25,576 nt of DNA from CAZJDM01 sp964544765 (GTDB lineage: Bacteria > Bdellovibrionota_B > Oligoflexia > CAYFLR01). The translations under genes were made by a program, and so were the position numbers. The first letter of the stretch is position 1; every line of letters starts with the position of its first letter. The DNA lies in assembly GCA_964544765.1 (NCBI GenBank), contig CAZJDM010000054.1, forward strand, positions 1 through 25,576, in the 5' to 3' direction. Below are positions 8,237-15,934 of this stretch, piece after piece. The notes under the pieces were generated by a model. The model had not been told where the DNA came from, made no database searches, and saw only the letters and a list, made by a program, of their open reading frames with translations.

Positions 8237-9577
8237 GTGTCTTCAAAAGTTGAGGTAATTTCAAGTGTTAGCAAAAAATTGGTGGTTGAGGTAGCAGCTG
8301 ATATTGTGCAATCTAGAATAAATGAAGTAGTTAGCGAGATAAAAAGAAAAATAGTTATTAAGGGTTTTAGAAAAGGAAAAGCGCCGGTTGGTCTCATTAA
8401 AGCTAGATATAAAGATGAGATTAAGATGGAAGCCTCAAAGAAAATCATTTCAGATAGTTACACTGAATCGTTAAGTGAGCATAGTTTAACTCCAATATCC
8501 TATCCTAAAATTGAAAATATGGGTGAGCTTAAAGAAGGTAATCCTTTTTGTTATGAAGCTACTTTTGATGTTAACCCTGAGATTGATATCAATAATTATC
8601 AAGACTTAAAAGTGGAAATTCAAAAATTACCTTCGCTGGATAAAGATGTTGAAATAGAAATGGATAGGATGAGGCAACAAGCAGCTGTTACCGAGGAAGT
8701 AAAAGAAGATCGAGCTGTTCAAGAAGCTGATGTTGTAGACATTGATTATGTAGGCACAATTGATGACAAACCTTTTGATGGTGGAGAATCAAAGGGATTT
8801 GAACTTCAAGTGAGAAAAGGGGTTCTAATAAAGGATCTTGAAAATGGACTTTTAGGAATGAAAAAAGGGGAATCTAAAAATATTGAAGCGGTTTTTCCTA
8901 AAGAGTATCAAGCTGAGAATTTAAGAGGCCAAAAAGCGGTTTTTGCCGTAACCCTAAATTCAGTAAAAACTAGAATAGTACCAGAATTGGATGATAATTT
9001 GGCTCAGAAATTTGGCTTTGAAACTTTGGATAAGATGAAGACAAGTATTGTTGATATGATAAAGAATGATAGAGAAATATCGAAAAATCAACTAATTGAA
9101 GAAAAAGTAATAAAACAGATTGCTGATAAGAATAAATTTGATCTTCCTGTTTCTTTAAGAGATCGTATGATTGATGATATGATTGATCGAATGGTAGGTA
9201 TGTATTCAGGAGGTCGTGAAAATAAAGAATTTCAAAGACTTAAAGAGGATCCCAAGATCAGAGAAAATATAAAACCCCGAGCTGAGCTACAGTTAAAAAC
9301 ATTCTATATCCTTTCCAATCTTGCCAAAAAAGAAAGTATCAAGTTAGAAGAACAAGACTGGGAAGATACTTATAAGAAGATTGCTGAACGGTCAAACTCT
9401 TCTGTGGCAGACATCAAGAAGAAGTACTCAGCTAATTCTAAGCTGAAATCTGATATGGAATCACAAATAATACATGATAAAACATTAGATAAAATCCTTC
9501 AATCTTACGTAAAGGTTGAGGAAGTCGAAAATAAGACTACTGAAAATAAGGGTGTTATTGAAGATACTAAAAAATAG
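8237..9577 (+). CDS. tig: Trigger factor, ribosome-associated chaperone and prolyl isomerase
   Basis: This 446-residue chaperone binds nascent chains at the ribosome exit tunnel. The ribosome-binding signature GFRKGKAP falls at 43-50, as in E. coli trigger factor, when translation starts at GTG 8237. GGAGG lies 5 bases before that codon. In-frame TTG 8195 and ATG 8225 would add residues unlike the family. The FKBP-like isomerase domain covers roughly residues 145-235 (begins ADVVDIDYVGTI), followed by the helical C-terminal chaperone domain. The C-terminus is Lys/Glu-rich. The gene has its own promoter and is divergent from clpP, whereas in many bacteria tig lies directly upstream of clpPX in the same direction. 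Confidence 0.96.
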   Translation: MSSKVEVISSVSKKLVVEVAADIVQSRINEVVSEIKRKIVIKGFRKGKAPVGLIKARYKDEIKMEASKKIISDSYTESLSEHSLTPISYPKIENMGELKEGNPFCYEATFDVNPEIDINNYQDLKVEIQKLPSLDKDVEIEMDRMRQQAAVTEEVKEDRAVQEADVVDIDYVGTIDDKPFDGGESKGFELQVRKGVLIKDLENGLLGMKKGESKNIEAVFPKEYQAENLRGQKAVFAVTLNSVKTRIVPELDDNLAQKFGFETLDKMKTSIVDMIKNDREISKNQLIEEKVIKQIADKNKFDLPVSLRDRMIDDMIDRMVGMYSGGRENKEFQRLKEDPKIRENIKPRAELQLKTFYILSNLAKKESIKLEEQDWEDTYKKIAERSNSSVADIKKKYSANSKLKSDMESQIIHDKTLDKILQSYVKVEEVENKTTENKGVIEDTKK

Positions 9578-9852
9578 TAAAGTATTATTAGTATTTATCC
9601 TCTTTATCCCATCTTATTATTTAATCTCTGGAGAAGAAGTAGTAAATACCTTCCTACCGGGTGTTGATAGGTCTATGTATGAGACAAGCAGGTTCTTTGG
9701 TAATACATTTGTGTATCCCAATGAACAATCCTCTCTATTATGTGCCACTATTTAATGATTTACCAGAGAGAATTCATCTTTCTCTTGGATCAGAAAGAGG
9801 TTTTATTGGTGCAGCTTTAAATTCTAATGCCACCCATCTTCTTAAAATATAG
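9558..9852 (+). pseudogene. Frameshifted and truncated remnant of an exported protein
   Basis: A frame opening at TTG 9558, inside the last codons of tig and after AAGG, encodes a good signal peptide (M-K-I-L-K-N-S-K, then a hydrophobic run, then S-G-E-E) and continues to a TAA at about 9755. From about 9735 the coding signal moves to the +1 frame, which reads ...LYYVPLFNDLPERIHLSLG and SERGFIGAALNSNATHLL before a TAG at 9852. Joining the frames gives one protein-like sequence of about 97 residues. It then ends abruptly after a strand-turn-helix motif (LSLGSERGF) that resembles the start of a nucleotide- or SAM-binding-type fold. This is best read as the 5' part of a dead gene. The family is not firmly recognised. 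A sequencing error could explain the frameshift but not the early end. Confidence 0.55.
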
Positions 9853-9879
9853 ATAAACGAACCATCTTAATCTGAATCT

Positions 9880-10257
9880 TTATTGAGCAGATTGTTTTTC
9901 TTCGATTTCTTGTGCTTCCTTACACTCAATACACATAGTTGTTACTGGGCGTGCACGAAGCCTTTTCCTAGAAATTTCTGCACCACAGCTATCACATTCA
10001 AAATAACTACCATCATCTATTCGTTTTAAAGCTTTATCAATTTTCTTGATAAGAGTACGCTCTCTTGTTTTTAATCTAAGATTCAAATGTTGATTTTCTT
10101 CGAAGGTAGCAATATCTGATTCATCACTTAGTTCTTCGCGGGTGATAGTAATTTTGTCATCTTCTAGAGATAAAGCATCATTAAGTAGCTTTCTTTTTTC
10201 TCCAATTAACAACTCTTTAAAATTACGGAAATCCGATTTTTTTGTATTTGAACTCAT
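9880..10257 (-). CDS. dksA: DksA/TraR-family RNA polymerase-binding regulator
   Basis: This 125-residue protein resembles DksA, which enters the RNA polymerase secondary channel and acts with ppGpp. A coiled-coil region (about 10-80) contains the acidic tip motif DxxDxA (D45, D48, A50). A C4 zinc finger follows (C88, C91, C109, C112). It is shorter than E. coli DksA (151 residues), mostly at the N-terminus, which is common for DksA-like proteins outside the gammaproteobacteria. GAGG lies about 5 bases before the ATG. It stands alone, convergent with tig and its remnant and divergent from the flagellar operon. Confidence 0.9.
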   Translation of the reverse strand: MSSNTKKSDFRNFKELLIGEKRKLLNDALSLEDDKITITREELSDESDIATFEENQHLNLRLKTRERTLIKKIDKALKRIDDGSYFECDSCGAEISRKRLRARPVTTMCIECKEAQEIEEKQSAQ

Positions 10258-10469
10258 GCGAACCTCTTTAAAAAGAATTCAAAAATCCTAAATAAGACTC
10301 CTAATCTTATCTTATAAATGTCATTAAGGCTAGAAAAAAATTAACGAATAATATGTGTCATTTTTTTGACTAAAATCAATAAATTGACATTTTTTTATCT
10401 AACTTGCCAATAGGTTCCAGTAATTCTGATTACCCTGTTTAAATTAGTAGTGTTTCAATGTTTGAGCTA

Positions 10470-10564
10470 CTAGTTGCTAGATACTAGCTACTGGTAGGGT
10501 TATTGAAGCGAAAAAATCTGATTTTACCATCGTTATATACCAGCAACTAGAGGCTAGTAACTAG
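10470..10564. repeat. CTAG-rich heptad inverted repeat (REP/MITE-like hairpin)
   Basis: The arms at 10470-10497 and 10537-10564 are 28 bases each and match in reverse complement at about 22 of 28 positions, with a 39-base loop. Each arm is built on a 7-base rhythm: TAGTTGC, TAGATAC, TAGCTAC on the left, and AACTAGA, GGCTAGT, AACTAGT on the right. CTAG is normally rare in bacterial genomes, so the cluster stands out. No transposase is nearby. It could be a REP/MITE-type element or a large hairpin in the upstream regulatory region. Confidence 0.75.
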
Positions 10565-10642
10565 TATCTCTACCATATGAAGCGTTGAAAGAATAAATAT
10601 TGTGATCAGAGTTATTAGCACTAATTAACAATCTACAAAAAT

Positions 10643-10658
10643 AGGCACGGAAATTGCT
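10643..10658 (+). promoter_or_regulatory. Sigma-54 (RpoN) promoter of the flagellar operon
   Basis: The sequence AGGCACGGAAATTGCT matches the sigma-54 consensus TGGCACGRNNNTTGCW at all fixed positions except the first T. The invariant GG (10644-10645) and GC (10656-10657) have exactly 10 bases between them. It lies about 70 bases before the fliL ATG, with a predicted start near 10669. An RpoN activator (FlrC/FleR-type) is expected elsewhere in the genome. Confidence 0.85.
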
Positions 10659-10729
10659 AACTATTTTATTAGATAAAACCAATTTGTAGTAACAAGGAAA
10701 AAAAGCGAACCCATCTTTAGGAGAAAATA

Positions 10730-11314
10730 ATGCCAGAAGATCAAGCAAAAGAACAGTCCCAAGAAGAGGTAGTTGAAGGAAGTGGGTTAAGGAAGAAGTT
10801 GTTAATTATAGTAATAGTCAGTGTGGTTATTGTTGGAATTTCTGGTTACTTCGTTTATAGAAGCTTTATGGGAGAATCTCCAGAACCTGAGGTGTTAGAA
10901 ACAGAAGGGGCAGAAGAACATAAGGATGAACAAGCTGAGGGTGAGCTAACCGAAGAAGAAAAACAAAGAAAAGAAGATGAAAAAGTTGTTGTTCCGGAGG
11001 TGCCACAGAGTGGAGATGTAATTACTTTAGCCCCCTTTCAGGTGAATCTTGCCGATCCATACCAATCAAGGTATTTACAAATGAAAATAGCCTTGGAGTT
11101 TTTACCTGATAAGAATCTTGAAGAAGAAATTAAACAAAAAAATGCCAAGATAAGAGATACTATAATTTCATTTGCTTCGACTACCACCAGAAAAGAACTC
11201 ATGACTTCCGAAGGGAAAATGAAGCTTAGAGTATCAATCTTAAATAATATTAACTCCTTTCTAAGAAAAGGAGCAATAAAGCAATTATATTTTACAGAAT
11301 TTATAATCGATTAA
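10730..11314 (+). CDS. fliL: FliL, flagellar basal-body/stator-associated protein
   Basis: This 194-residue inner-membrane protein has a short acidic cytoplasmic N-terminus, one transmembrane helix (about 23-43), a Glu-rich periplasmic linker (about 48-83), and a C-terminal FliL domain starting near SGDVITLAPFQVNLADP. FliL encircles or supports the MotAB stator. It is the first gene of the operon, preceded by AGGAG and the sigma-54 promoter. FliN, not FliM, follows after 25 bases. The acidic linker is longer than in E. coli FliL (154 residues). Confidence 0.93.
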   Translation: MPEDQAKEQSQEEVVEGSGLRKKLLIIVIVSVVIVGISGYFVYRSFMGESPEPEVLETEGAEEHKDEQAEGELTEEEKQRKEDEKVVVPEVPQSGDVITLAPFQVNLADPYQSRYLQMKIALEFLPDKNLEEEIKQKNAKIRDTIISFASTTTRKELMTSEGKMKLRVSILNNINSFLRKGAIKQLYFTEFIID

Positions 11315-11339
11315 CTAAATAACGTCTTTAGGAGACAAT

Positions 11340-11813
11340 ATGGCTGATGATAAAAATGATCTTTTAAGTGCGGAAGACTTTGGCCTCAATCCTCAGGAAT
11401 TAGGGGATGAGCCAAGTGGAGAAGCAGTTAGTCAAGACGAGGTTGATAATTTACTTGATACATCGGATGGTGGTGAAGGTGAGGAGGAAACCGGAGTAAG
11501 TAGTAGTAGTGAACCTGCCAAAAAGATGATTAATATGGAGGGAGCCGGACAACAGAATATTAATATGATTTTAGATGTGCCTTTATTAATTTCAGTTGAA
11601 CTGGGTAGGACGAAAATGTTGGTTAATGATCTATTGCAATTGGGACAAGGTTCGGTGATAGAGCTTGATAAGATGGCTGGAGAACCAATGGAAATACGTA
11701 TCAATGATAAGCTGGTTGCTTTAGGAGAGGTCGTGGTCATCAATGAAAGATTTGGGGTACGTTTGACTGACGTTATCAGCAACATTGGTCTTGAAGGGGA
11801 TATTACTAATTAG
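11340..11813 (+). CDS. fliN: FliN, flagellar C-ring switch protein with FliM-like N-terminal peptide
   Basis: This 157-residue protein has a C-terminal SpoA/FliN domain (about 73-152; ILDVPLLISVELGRT and GEVVVINERFGVRLTDV). FliN forms the base of the C ring that sets rotation and helps receive export cargo. The N-terminal 70 residues are acidic and contain V-S-Q-D-E-V-D-N-L-L (30-39). This is the same type of peptide as the L-S-Q-D-E-I-D-A-L-L by which FliM and FliY bind phospho-CheY. fliM is not next to it as in most such operons. AGGAG precedes the ATG. Annotation as FliN is favoured over FliY because no CheC-like domain is present. Confidence 0.92.
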   Translation: MADDKNDLLSAEDFGLNPQELGDEPSGEAVSQDEVDNLLDTSDGGEGEEETGVSSSSEPAKKMINMEGAGQQNINMILDVPLLISVELGRTKMLVNDLLQLGQGSVIELDKMAGEPMEIRINDKLVALGEVVVINERFGVRLTDVISNIGLEGDITN

Positions 11814-11825
11814 GGGTCAGGTTTT

Positions 11826-12938
11826 ATGTTATATAAAATTATCAATATAATTTTGGGTCTAGGAATATTTATAGGTATATTTTGCAATGAAGCATACAGT
11901 CAAGCTTCACCCCGTTTACTAACAGATATCAATGTAAGTCGAAATAAGTCCATTGAACAGGTAGAAGTCTCTTTTCAATTTGAGGGTCAATTTGATGATA
12001 AATCAGTTAAAGTTAACTATCTGTCTAATTACATTCAAATACAATTTTTAAATGCTTATACCCTAGACACGACTAAATTTGTTAAGGGAATGGCAGATAT
12101 AAAGAGAGTATTTTTGCTTCAAGCTAAACCAGATGTTGTTATGGCTAGGCTCATTATGAAAAAAGAAGCAAAAAGTTATAAACAATTTTTTGATTTGAAG
12201 GTTCAAAATAATTTAGTCACGGCTACTGTACCATTTATACCCGTAGTACAAGCAGAAAATGTAAAAGAAGATTTTTTACCAAAAAGCACGGTCCCAATGA
12301 CTCATGCTTCTTCATCGCTATTTAATGTAGATCCCCTTTTGATTGAGAAGGGAACAATTATTTCGATATTTTTATTGGTTTTAATTATTGTATCAATTCT
12401 TTTTAAGAGATTTATAAATCCTGTTCGCAAATTAAATACTCATGAACCGATTATCAAGCCTTTGGCTAAGTATGCCTTAGATGCTAAAAAAACACTGGTT
12501 TTAATGGAAGTAGATGGTGAACAAATATTAATTGGAGTTACACCAGAAAATATAAGTATGTTGAAAGTAATGAATAGTAAAGATGAAATTGCTCCCATCA
12601 AAGAAGATCTACTTGATAAAGAAAAAAATCCTACTGTTAAGAAAAAAAAGACTATTCATCAGAACAAAACTTCTTCCACAAATAAGTTAGTTAAGAAGAC
12701 TTCTTCTTCAAATGAATTAGCTAAGAAGAGTATTGTTAATCTTGTAAAAAAGATTCAAAAAAAGGCACCAATCAATCCTTATGGTAAATTTTCCAATTAT
12801 GTAGAATCGAATGACGTTAATCAGGAAGAAGTTAAAGTTACACCTGAGGCCAATGTGGAAGATACCATTCAAGATGTTACTGAAATGATAAGAAATAAAT
12901 TGTCTACCATGCAATCTATACAAAAAGGGATTTCATGA
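11826..12938 (+). CDS. fliO: FliO, enlarged export-gate assembly factor
   Basis: FliO is recognised by position (before fliP, overlapping it by 4 bases) and by a short cytoplasmic segment after the membrane helix: L-D-A-K-K-T-L-V-L-M-E-V-D-G-E-Q-I-L-I-G (218-237). The protein has 370 residues, against about 120-150 for typical FliO. It has a signal sequence (1-25), a periplasmic beta-rich domain (about 28-140) resembling an AMIN-type domain, a transmembrane helix (176-194), and a long basic cytoplasmic tail. The tail contains degenerate repeats of the kind T-S-S-x-N-x-L-x-K-K (about 281-309). FliO helps assemble the FliP5Q4R1 gate. The extra domains suggest contact with the cell wall outside and with nucleic acid, lipid or export proteins inside; that is inference. 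Confidence 0.82.
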   Translation: MLYKIINIILGLGIFIGIFCNEAYSQASPRLLTDINVSRNKSIEQVEVSFQFEGQFDDKSVKVNYLSNYIQIQFLNAYTLDTTKFVKGMADIKRVFLLQAKPDVVMARLIMKKEAKSYKQFFDLKVQNNLVTATVPFIPVVQAENVKEDFLPKSTVPMTHASSSLFNVDPLLIEKGTIISIFLLVLIIVSILFKRFINPVRKLNTHEPIIKPLAKYALDAKKTLVLMEVDGEQILIGVTPENISMLKVMNSKDEIAPIKEDLLDKEKNPTVKKKKTIHQNKTSSTNKLVKKTSSSNELAKKSIVNLVKKIQKKAPINPYGKFSNYVESNDVNQEEVKVTPEANVEDTIQDVTEMIRNKLSTMQSIQKGIS

Positions 12939-13714
12939 TAATAAATAGTAGATTGATATATAACCGTGTTTTTTGGATATCTATTTTGGGAGTAATTTGC
13001 TCTCAATTGTTTTCAGTTTCCGCGTTTGCTCAAGGAGCATCTTTCCCATCTATTAACATTGGCTTAACAGAAGCTAATGATCCTTCAGAAGTTGTTACTA
13101 TAATAAAAGTTTTGGCATTATTGACAGTATTGACCATGGCACCAGCCATTTTGTTGATGATGACATCCTTTACACGTCTGGTAATAGTCTTAAGCTTTGT
13201 TAGGCATGCTCTTGGGACCCAAGCAATGCCCCCTAATCAGGTATTGATAGGGCTTAGTATGTTTTTGACCTTTTTTATTATGTCACCAGTCTTAAGCAAA
13301 ATAAATGATAATGCTTTGCAGCCATTTTTACAGAAAAAAATTACTCAGACAGAAGCTTTGAGTCGTTTAGAGCAACCTGTAAGATCATGGATGTTGAAAC
13401 AAACCAAAGAAGCCGAGTTAAGTTTGCTTATGACCATAGGTAAGATGAAAAAACCAAAGAGTGTTAATGATGTTCCTACCTATCTTTTAATTCCAGCCTT
13501 CATATTGTCAGAATTAAAAACGGCATTTTTAATAGGTTTTCTTATTTACGTCCCTTTTCTAATAATTGATATGGTTGTTTCATCCGTATTAATGGCGATG
13601 GGGATGTTGATGTTGCCACCAACAGTAGTTAGTTTGCCATTTAAACTGATTTTGTTCGTATTGATAGATGGATGGGAGTTAATTGTAGGATCTTTAGTAA
13701 AAAGTTTTGGCTAA
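12935..13714 (+). CDS. fliP: FliP, flagellar type III export gate protein
   Basis: This 259-residue membrane protein starts with a cleavable signal peptide (about 1-32, ending SAFAQG), as is usual for FliP. Four hydrophobic segments follow. The family signature region MTSFTRLVIVLSFVRHALG is present, with ALGTQAMPPNQVLIGL after it. FliP is the main subunit of the FliPQR export channel. It starts at ATG 12935, overlapping the fliO stop by 4 bases, which implies translational coupling. Confidence 0.97.
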   Translation: MIINSRLIYNRVFWISILGVICSQLFSVSAFAQGASFPSINIGLTEANDPSEVVTIIKVLALLTVLTMAPAILLMMTSFTRLVIVLSFVRHALGTQAMPPNQVLIGLSMFLTFFIMSPVLSKINDNALQPFLQKKITQTEALSRLEQPVRSWMLKQTKEAELSLLMTIGKMKKPKSVNDVPTYLLIPAFILSELKTAFLIGFLIYVPFLIIDMVVSSVLMAMGMLMLPPTVVSLPFKLILFVLIDGWELIVGSLVKSFG

Positions 13715-13730
13715 AACTAAAGGGGGTAGT

Positions 13731-14003
13731 ATGAATCAAGTTTTGGTTACAGAAATTGCCCGAAATGCCCTGATTCTTGCTCTAAAAATTGGGGGTCCTC
13801 TTTTAATTGTAGGTTTATTATTAGGTTTAGTTATCTCTATTTTTCAGGCTGCTACTCAGATTAATGAGCAGACATTAACGTTTATTCCCAAGATTGTTGG
13901 TATTGTAGTAACTTTAGTACTGATTGTTCCATGGATAATTACCAGTTTTAGCCAGTTTGCTACGACCTTAATAAAGAATATACCCTTTTATGTTAATCAG
14001 TAA
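13731..14003 (+). CDS. fliQ: FliQ, flagellar type III export gate protein
   Basis: This 90-residue protein has two transmembrane helices. The ATG at 13731 follows AGGGGGT at the right distance; the longer in-frame start at 13707 would add eight residues unlike the family and overlap fliP. Conserved features are the N-terminal A-R-N-A-L half-helix and G-L-V-I-S-I-F-Q-A-A-T-Q-I-N-E-Q-T-L at the end of the first hairpin. It packs around FliP and FliR. Confidence 0.95.
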   Translation: MNQVLVTEIARNALILALKIGGPLLIVGLLLGLVISIFQAATQINEQTLTFIPKIVGIVVTLVLIVPWIITSFSQFATTLIKNIPFYVNQ

Positions 14004-14046
14004 TTAGAAGAGTATATAAAATAATTATTATTTGCGGAGTCATTAT

Positions 14047-14832
14047 TTGTTAAATTTTCCCATCAATGAAGAAGTAGTTATCGCTTTTATAGGAGTGTTT
14101 TTTCGTCTATTGGGAGTGTTGATTTTATTACCTATGTTTGGGGAAAGGCAGGTCCCAGCCTTATTAAAGATAGCTTTTTCTCTTATCTTATCTTTTATTA
14201 TATTTCCCATGATCAAAGTGCCGGTTGACCAAATAAACATTGAGGTAGATGCATTAATTGGGTTGGTCTTAAAAGAATCGGCTATTGGTATGGTATTAGG
14301 TTTTGTTTCTCGAATTGTATTTTACGGTGTTTTATTAGCCGCCAAATTTGTTGGTTATCAGATGGGATTTGGAATGGCTAATATGCTGGATCCTTCTAGT
14401 GGAGCCCAAATATCTCCGCTGGCTCAATTCCAGCAGGTTATTGCATTAGCTATTTTTTTAGTGTTTAATTTTCATCATTCTTTTATTCAGATTTTAAAAA
14501 ACTCTTTTAGTATTGTCCCTATTGGGAAGGTATATTTCTCGCCAGAAATAGGAAGACAATTAATAATATATACGGGTAAAATATTTTTAATTGGTGTTAA
14601 ACTAGCGGCACCTATCTTGACTGCACTGGTATTCACTATGTTTTCTCTCGGATTAATTGCCCGAACTGTGCCTCAGGTAAATGTATTTGTTTTAAGCTTC
14701 CCTATCAGCTTTCTTATTGGATTTATAGTTTTTATTGTCTCTCTTTCCTTTTTTACATCGGAGTTGGAGGGATATTTTAATATGTTTACTGGTAATTTTA
14801 CTAATATGCTTTATTTAATGGCAAGTCGGTGA
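14047..14832 (+). CDS. fliR: FliR, flagellar type III export gate protein
   Basis: This 261-residue membrane protein has about six hydrophobic segments. It contains family motifs such as GVFFRLLGVLILLPMFGERQVP near the N-terminus and a glycine-rich GYQMGFGMANMLDP segment. FliR closes the FliPQR assembly. The start is taken as TTG 14047 because GGAG lies 7 bases upstream; TTG 14032 is also in frame but places the ribosome binding site inside the gene. The 43-base gap after fliQ is the widest among the export genes. The stop is 3 bases before flhB. Confidence 0.94.
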   Translation: MLNFPINEEVVIAFIGVFFRLLGVLILLPMFGERQVPALLKIAFSLILSFIIFPMIKVPVDQINIEVDALIGLVLKESAIGMVLGFVSRIVFYGVLLAAKFVGYQMGFGMANMLDPSSGAQISPLAQFQQVIALAIFLVFNFHHSFIQILKNSFSIVPIGKVYFSPEIGRQLIIYTGKIFLIGVKLAAPILTALVFTMFSLGLIARTVPQVNVFVLSFPISFLIGFIVFIVSLSFFTSELEGYFNMFTGNFTNMLYLMASR

Positions 14833-14835
14833 GGT

Positions 14836-15900
14836 ATGGCACTAGAAGACAATTTTGAAGAACGAACCGAAGAAGCGACCGATGAACGACGTAGAGAGTT
14901 TCGCGAAAGAGGGGAAGTAGCTCAATCAAGAGAATTTACCTCGGTTTTTGCTCTTTTAGGAACTTTAATATTCTTTGCGTTATATGGCGTGGTGTTCTTT
15001 GATCAGATGAAGAACCTTATGGTGCGAGTATTTTCGCATTATATTAGGTCCGGTATGACCATTGGTGATATCTCTCAATTTCTTTTGACTGTTACTTCTA
15101 GTGTAGCCAAGTTTATGAGTCCATTATTTTTAGCGGTTATATCTTTGGTTCTTTTATCCGGTCTTTCTCAAACCAAACTTAATTTTAGTTGGCACCGGTT
15201 AAAACCCAATTTTCAAAAATTAAATCCTTTAACTGGGATGAAACGTTTTTTTTCAGCACAGATTTTAATGGAGCTATTCAAATCTGTAGCCAAAATTTTG
15301 ACAGTCGGTTTAGTTGCCTACTCTGTATTGTTTAGCGAGATTTTTATAATTCCACAGTTAGCTCGTTTTTCTGTTGAGAGTCTTTGGATTTATTGGGGAG
15401 AAGTTGTTGGCAATATATTCATCCGTGTTCTGGCTATTCTATTGATCATTAGTGGAATTGATTATTTTTATAACTGGATTACCCTACAGCGTAAGATGAG
15501 GATGACCAAACAGATGGTCAAAGAAGAATTAAAAAACAGAGAAGGGGATCCAATAATCAGAAGGCGTATTCGAGAAGTACAAAGGCAACTTTCTCGGAGG
15601 CGAATGATTGAGAATATGAAGAAAGCTACTGTTTTAATCACCAATCCTACTCATTATGCCGTTGCCTTGCAATATGAACAGGGTATGGCAGCTCCATTAG
15701 TAGTTGCAAAAGGCCAGGACTTTTTAGCTATGAAGTTAAAAGAAGTAGCCAAAAAGATGGATATACCTGTTATTGAAAATAAACCTCTGGCCAGAACTCT
15801 GTATAAAATGCTCAAAATCGGTCAAGAGATACCAGAAAGTCTGTATAAAGCAGTTTCTGAAATTATAGCTTATGTTTTTAAATTAAAAAGGAAGAGTTAA
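14836..15900 (+). CDS. flhB: FlhB, export-gate substrate-specificity switch
   Basis: This 354-residue protein has four transmembrane helices and a cytoplasmic domain that cleaves itself. The N-terminus (E-R-T-E-E-A-T with R-E-F-R-E-R-G-E-V-A-Q-S-R-E) is typical of FlhB. The autocleavage motif N-P-T-H is at 270-273, with cleavage expected after N270; the following H-Y-A-V-A-L is conserved. FlhB cleavage switches export from rod/hook subunits to filament subunits. It lies 3 bases after fliR and 34 before flhA. Confidence 0.97.
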   Translation: MALEDNFEERTEEATDERRREFRERGEVAQSREFTSVFALLGTLIFFALYGVVFFDQMKNLMVRVFSHYIRSGMTIGDISQFLLTVTSSVAKFMSPLFLAVISLVLLSGLSQTKLNFSWHRLKPNFQKLNPLTGMKRFFSAQILMELFKSVAKILTVGLVAYSVLFSEIFIIPQLARFSVESLWIYWGEVVGNIFIRVLAILLIISGIDYFYNWITLQRKMRMTKQMVKEELKNREGDPIIRRRIREVQRQLSRRRMIENMKKATVLITNPTHYAVALQYEQGMAAPLVVAKGQDFLAMKLKEVAKKMDIPVIENKPLARTLYKMLKIGQEIPESLYKAVSEIIAYVFKLKRKS

Positions 15901-15934
15901 AAAACTAATAGACCCTAAGGAAGGGATTTAAAGT

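Larger units (their letters stand above)
10258..10729. other. Non-coding region between dksA and the flagellar operon
   Basis: These 472 bases hold no convincing gene. From left to right: an AT-rich stretch with CATTTTTTT twice (10359-10367 and 10388-10396), the first inside GTCA-N6-TGAC (10357-10370); the CTAG-rich inverted repeat (10470-10564); and the sigma-54 promoter (10643-10658). The T-rich elements about 250-285 bases upstream of the promoter lie at a distance where an enhancer-binding protein could act. That role is a guess. Confidence 0.6.

Noticed and set aside
9661..9852. Independent 63-residue gene
   Set aside because: Its N-terminal part is an out-of-frame reading of the fragment before it; only the part after about 9735 looks protein-like, which fits one frameshifted remnant better.
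10554..10748. 64-residue - strand frame across the fliL upstream region
   Set aside because: It overlaps the CTAG repeat, the sigma-54 promoter and the fliL start, and has no family features.
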